This document shows, in pieces, positions 5,361-7,099 of a stretch of 7,099 nt of DNA. This DNA is from a bacterium ADurb.Bin374 (lineage in GTDB: Bacteria > Riflebacteria > Ozemobacteria > Ozemobacterales > Ozemobacteraceae): the NCBI GenBank assembly GCA_002068715.1, contig MWAR01000497.1, positions 1-7,099 of the forward strand, in the 5' to 3' direction. How positions within the stretch are numbered: the stretch's first letter is position 1; every line of letters begins with the position of its first letter. A model generated the notes under the pieces. That model was not told the origin of the DNA and made no database searches. It saw nothing but the letters and a program-made list of their open reading frames with translations. Made by a program: the position numbers and the translations under genes.

Positions 5361-6491
5361 ATGACCCGTTCGTTCGGCCTGCCGCAGTTCGTCGCCCTTC
5401 TGGTGCTCGCCGCCATCATCTGGGCGGGCTTCGGAATCGGCGTTAACACCATCAGGATCGGCGTGATCGCGCCTTTCACCGGTCCGACCTCGATCTATGG
5501 CATCTCGATGCGGAACGGCATTCGGCTCGCGGCCGACGCCGTCAATGCGGGCGGGGGCATCGCCGGTCAGCGCCTCGAACTCGTCTTCGCCGATGACGCG
5601 AACGACAAGATCACGGCGGCGGAAGCGGCCAGGAACCTGATCTACCGCGAAAACGTGAAACTGGTGATCGGAACGGTGAGTTCCGACGCGACGATGAACG
5701 TCCAGCGCGTCTGCGAGAAGGCGCGCATCCCGATGCTCACCTCGGTGAGCACGAACCCCTTCATCACCCGGGTGGGGTTCCGATACTCGTTCAGGTGCCT
5801 GACGGACGATACGGTCCAGGCGTCGGAGCTGGCGTCGTTCGCCGTTCGCACCCTGCAGCTCCGCCGCGTCGCGATTCTCCACGACTCGAACAAGTACGGC
5901 TCGATGGGGGCGCGCGTGTATGCGGCCCGGGCGGCCGAACTCGGCCAGTCGATCGTCGAAAACGTCGCGTTCGACGGCGGCACCGTCAACTTCACGAAAC
6001 ATCTCGAGAGCATCAGGCCCCTGAATCCCGACGGTCTGCTGATCTGGGGCCTCGCGCAGGAATCGGGGCTGATCGTGCGCCAGGCACGCGAGCTCGGCAT
6101 GCGCATGCCTGTTCTGGGCGGCGACGGCATGGCCCCGGCCGCGTTTCTCGATCTCGCGGGCCCGGCCGCCGAAGGGGCCGTCGTCACGATGCCGTTCAAT
6201 CCCGCGAAAGGCGGTCAGACGGCCAAGGCTTTCATGGAACGATTCCGCGGAACGTTCGGAAGCGATCCCGACTCGTTCGCCGCGCACGGGTTCGATGCCA
6301 TTCACCTGGCGGCATCCGCCCTTCGCTCTTCGGCCGAGCGCGGGATCCCCCTCCGGGACGCCCTCGCCGCGATCGCCTCGTACGACGGCGTGACCGGTAA
6401 AGGCGGGTTCGACGCGAGCGGCAACGAGACCCGGCCCGTCGAGCTCGCCCGCATCCAGGGCGGCCGCTTCGTGCCGGTGACGGGCCAGTGA
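5361..6491 (+). CDS. LivJ/LivK-type periplasmic ligand-binding protein (Peripla_BP_6)
   Basis: The 376-residue product is a type I solute-binding protein of the branched-chain amino acid family (amides, urea and aromatic acids are also known ligands). GGGAGG at 5347-5352 sets the start. Residues 9-27 form a hydrophobic signal peptide or uncleaved anchor; there is no lipobox Cys. The fold signature starts with IRIGVIAPFTGP (31-42), then NGIRLAADAVNAGGGIAGQ (52-70), FADDAND (76-82), VIGTVSS (102-108), RVAILHD (169-175), YGSMG (179-183), and the C-terminal lobe with GGDGM (253-257) and AAHGFDAIHL (307-316). It lies 43 bp after the membrane-protein gene and 16 bp before the propeller gene. Within the window no LivH, LivM, LivG or LivF gene accompanies it, so it may deliver ligand to a distant transporter or act as a sensor subunit. 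Confidence 0.9.
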   Translation: MTRSFGLPQFVALLVLAAIIWAGFGIGVNTIRIGVIAPFTGPTSIYGISMRNGIRLAADAVNAGGGIAGQRLELVFADDANDKITAAEAARNLIYRENVKLVIGTVSSDATMNVQRVCEKARIPMLTSVSTNPFITRVGFRYSFRCLTDDTVQASELASFAVRTLQLRRVAILHDSNKYGSMGARVYAARAAELGQSIVENVAFDGGTVNFTKHLESIRPLNPDGLLIWGLAQESGLIVRQARELGMRMPVLGGDGMAPAAFLDLAGPAAEGAVVTMPFNPAKGGQTAKAFMERFRGTFGSDPDSFAAHGFDAIHLAASALRSSAERGIPLRDALAAIASYDGVTGKGGFDASGNETRPVELARIQGGRFVPVTGQ

Positions 6492-6507
6492 GGACGGGAG
6501 GCGCATC

Positions 6508-7099
6508 ATGAGTTCACGACATCCGCTGGCCCGCGATCCGAACGGCTCGAATCTAGCACTATGGGCGGGAATCATTCTTGTATTAACACTGATATATAGT
6601 CTACGATTTTCTCCGCCCCGGGCAGACCTGGCGCAACGCATTCCTTCGGTTCTTCCGGCGCAGCAGGCCGTGATCGCGCCGCCGACAGCGGTCACGCCGC
6701 CGCCCCTTCCGGCCGATGCGCCCATTCCCCGCGCCGAGGAGCGTCTTCCCGTCGTGACGGTCGACGAGAAGCCTCCGGTCGTGACGCCGCCGGAGCTTTC
6801 CGGAACGGGCGCCGCCGGCCGGACCATCCCGGCCTGGTGGCAGGTCGCGACGCCGCTTCCGCCGGTGAACGCGATTCTCGTCGCTCCGGACGGCCTCGTA
6901 TGGGCAGCGACGGAAGGCGGTCTGGCCCGTATCACGGCGGGGCAGGGAGTTCTGATGACGCCGGAAGAAGGGAGTTTCCCGGCGAAGCCGGCGACGGCGC
7001 TAGCGCACGACGGCACGTCGCTCTGGATCGGCAGTTTCGACGGACTGTTCAGGAGCCTGGACGGTCGCCGGTTCCAGCGCTACACCTCGGCCGACGGAC
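6508..7099 (+). CDS. Membrane-anchored protein with two-component-regulator propeller repeats (5' part only)
   Basis: The frame opens at the ATG at 6508, preceded by GGGAGG (6496-6501), and stays open for 197 codons to the window edge, so the C-terminus is missing. Residues 16-34 form one membrane helix after a short basic N-terminus, implying the rest is periplasmic. Residues 36-108 are a Pro/Val/Ala-rich linker. From about 110 two propeller-like repeats appear with the Reg_prop pattern (small residue, DG, LW, aa, GL): PDGLVWAATEGGLARI (127-142) and HDGTSLWIGSFDGLFR (167-182). Such propellers form the sensor part of some hybrid histidine kinases and also occur in stand-alone proteins; the missing C-terminus decides which. 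The 16-bp gap suggests co-expression with the binding protein. Codons for the membrane helix are unlike the rest of the gene. Confidence 0.8.
   Translation, partial: MSSRHPLARDPNGSNLALWAGIILVLTLIYSLRFSPPRADLAQRIPSVLPAQQAVIAPPTAVTPPPLPADAPIPRAEERLPVVTVDEKPPVVTPPELSGTGAAGRTIPAWWQVATPLPPVNAILVAPDGLVWAATEGGLARITAGQGVLMTPEEGSFPAKPATALAHDGTSLWIGSFDGLFRSLDGRRFQRYTSADG

Noticed and set aside
5295..7016. A 573-codon open frame on the minus strand
   Set aside because: It lies entirely antisense to the binding-protein and propeller genes, which have clear family motifs and ribosome sites. Its translation is rich in R, G, H and A with no recognisable domain, as expected of a shadow frame in GC-rich DNA.

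Overview
The window is a GC-rich bacterial segment. Shine-Dalgarno sites of the GGAGG type precede most genes, and four or five products look exported or membrane-bound. This fits a Gram-negative-type bacterium, but nothing here fixes the phylum. One gene points left, at the left edge; all others point right.

Left part (1-1545). A PfkB-type sugar/nucleoside kinase gene runs leftward off the window and carries an in-frame TAG after 174 codons, with recognisable PfkB sequence continuing beyond it. The divergent intergenic region (589-913) is unusually AT-rich in its middle. It holds a good sigma70-like promoter (672-700), a 16-bp imperfect palindrome at the predicted transcription start (709-724), and a 108-bp nested hairpin element (789-896) that looks like a dispersed intergenic palindromic repeat and ends just before the next ribosome binding site. 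The gene downstream encodes an exported Cys-rich single-domain rhodanese and ends in a textbook intrinsic terminator (1517-1545).

Middle (1546-2970). A monocistronic gene for an exported calcineurin-type metallophosphoesterase has a Pro/Lys-rich linker and a C-terminal heptad helix. It is closed by a second intrinsic terminator (2940-2970).

Right part (2971-7099). Five co-directional genes with short gaps (9-43 bp) and no visible terminator between them look like one operon: an exported M28 zinc aminopeptidase, an all-alpha MazG-like NTP pyrophosphohydrolase with a basic disordered N-terminal tail, a small three-helix membrane protein, a LivJ/LivK-type periplasmic binding protein, and the start of a membrane-anchored protein with a Pro-rich linker and two-component-regulator-type propeller repeats, cut by the window edge. 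No transport permease or ATPase follows the binding protein inside the window, so a sensing role with the propeller protein is possible but inferred.

No tRNA, rRNA, CRISPR array, transposase or phage gene was recognised. No complete novel defence or metabolic system is evident. The points most worth a second look are the nested hairpin element, the operator-like palindrome, the kinase stop codon, the Cys-rich rhodanese and the binding protein/propeller pair.
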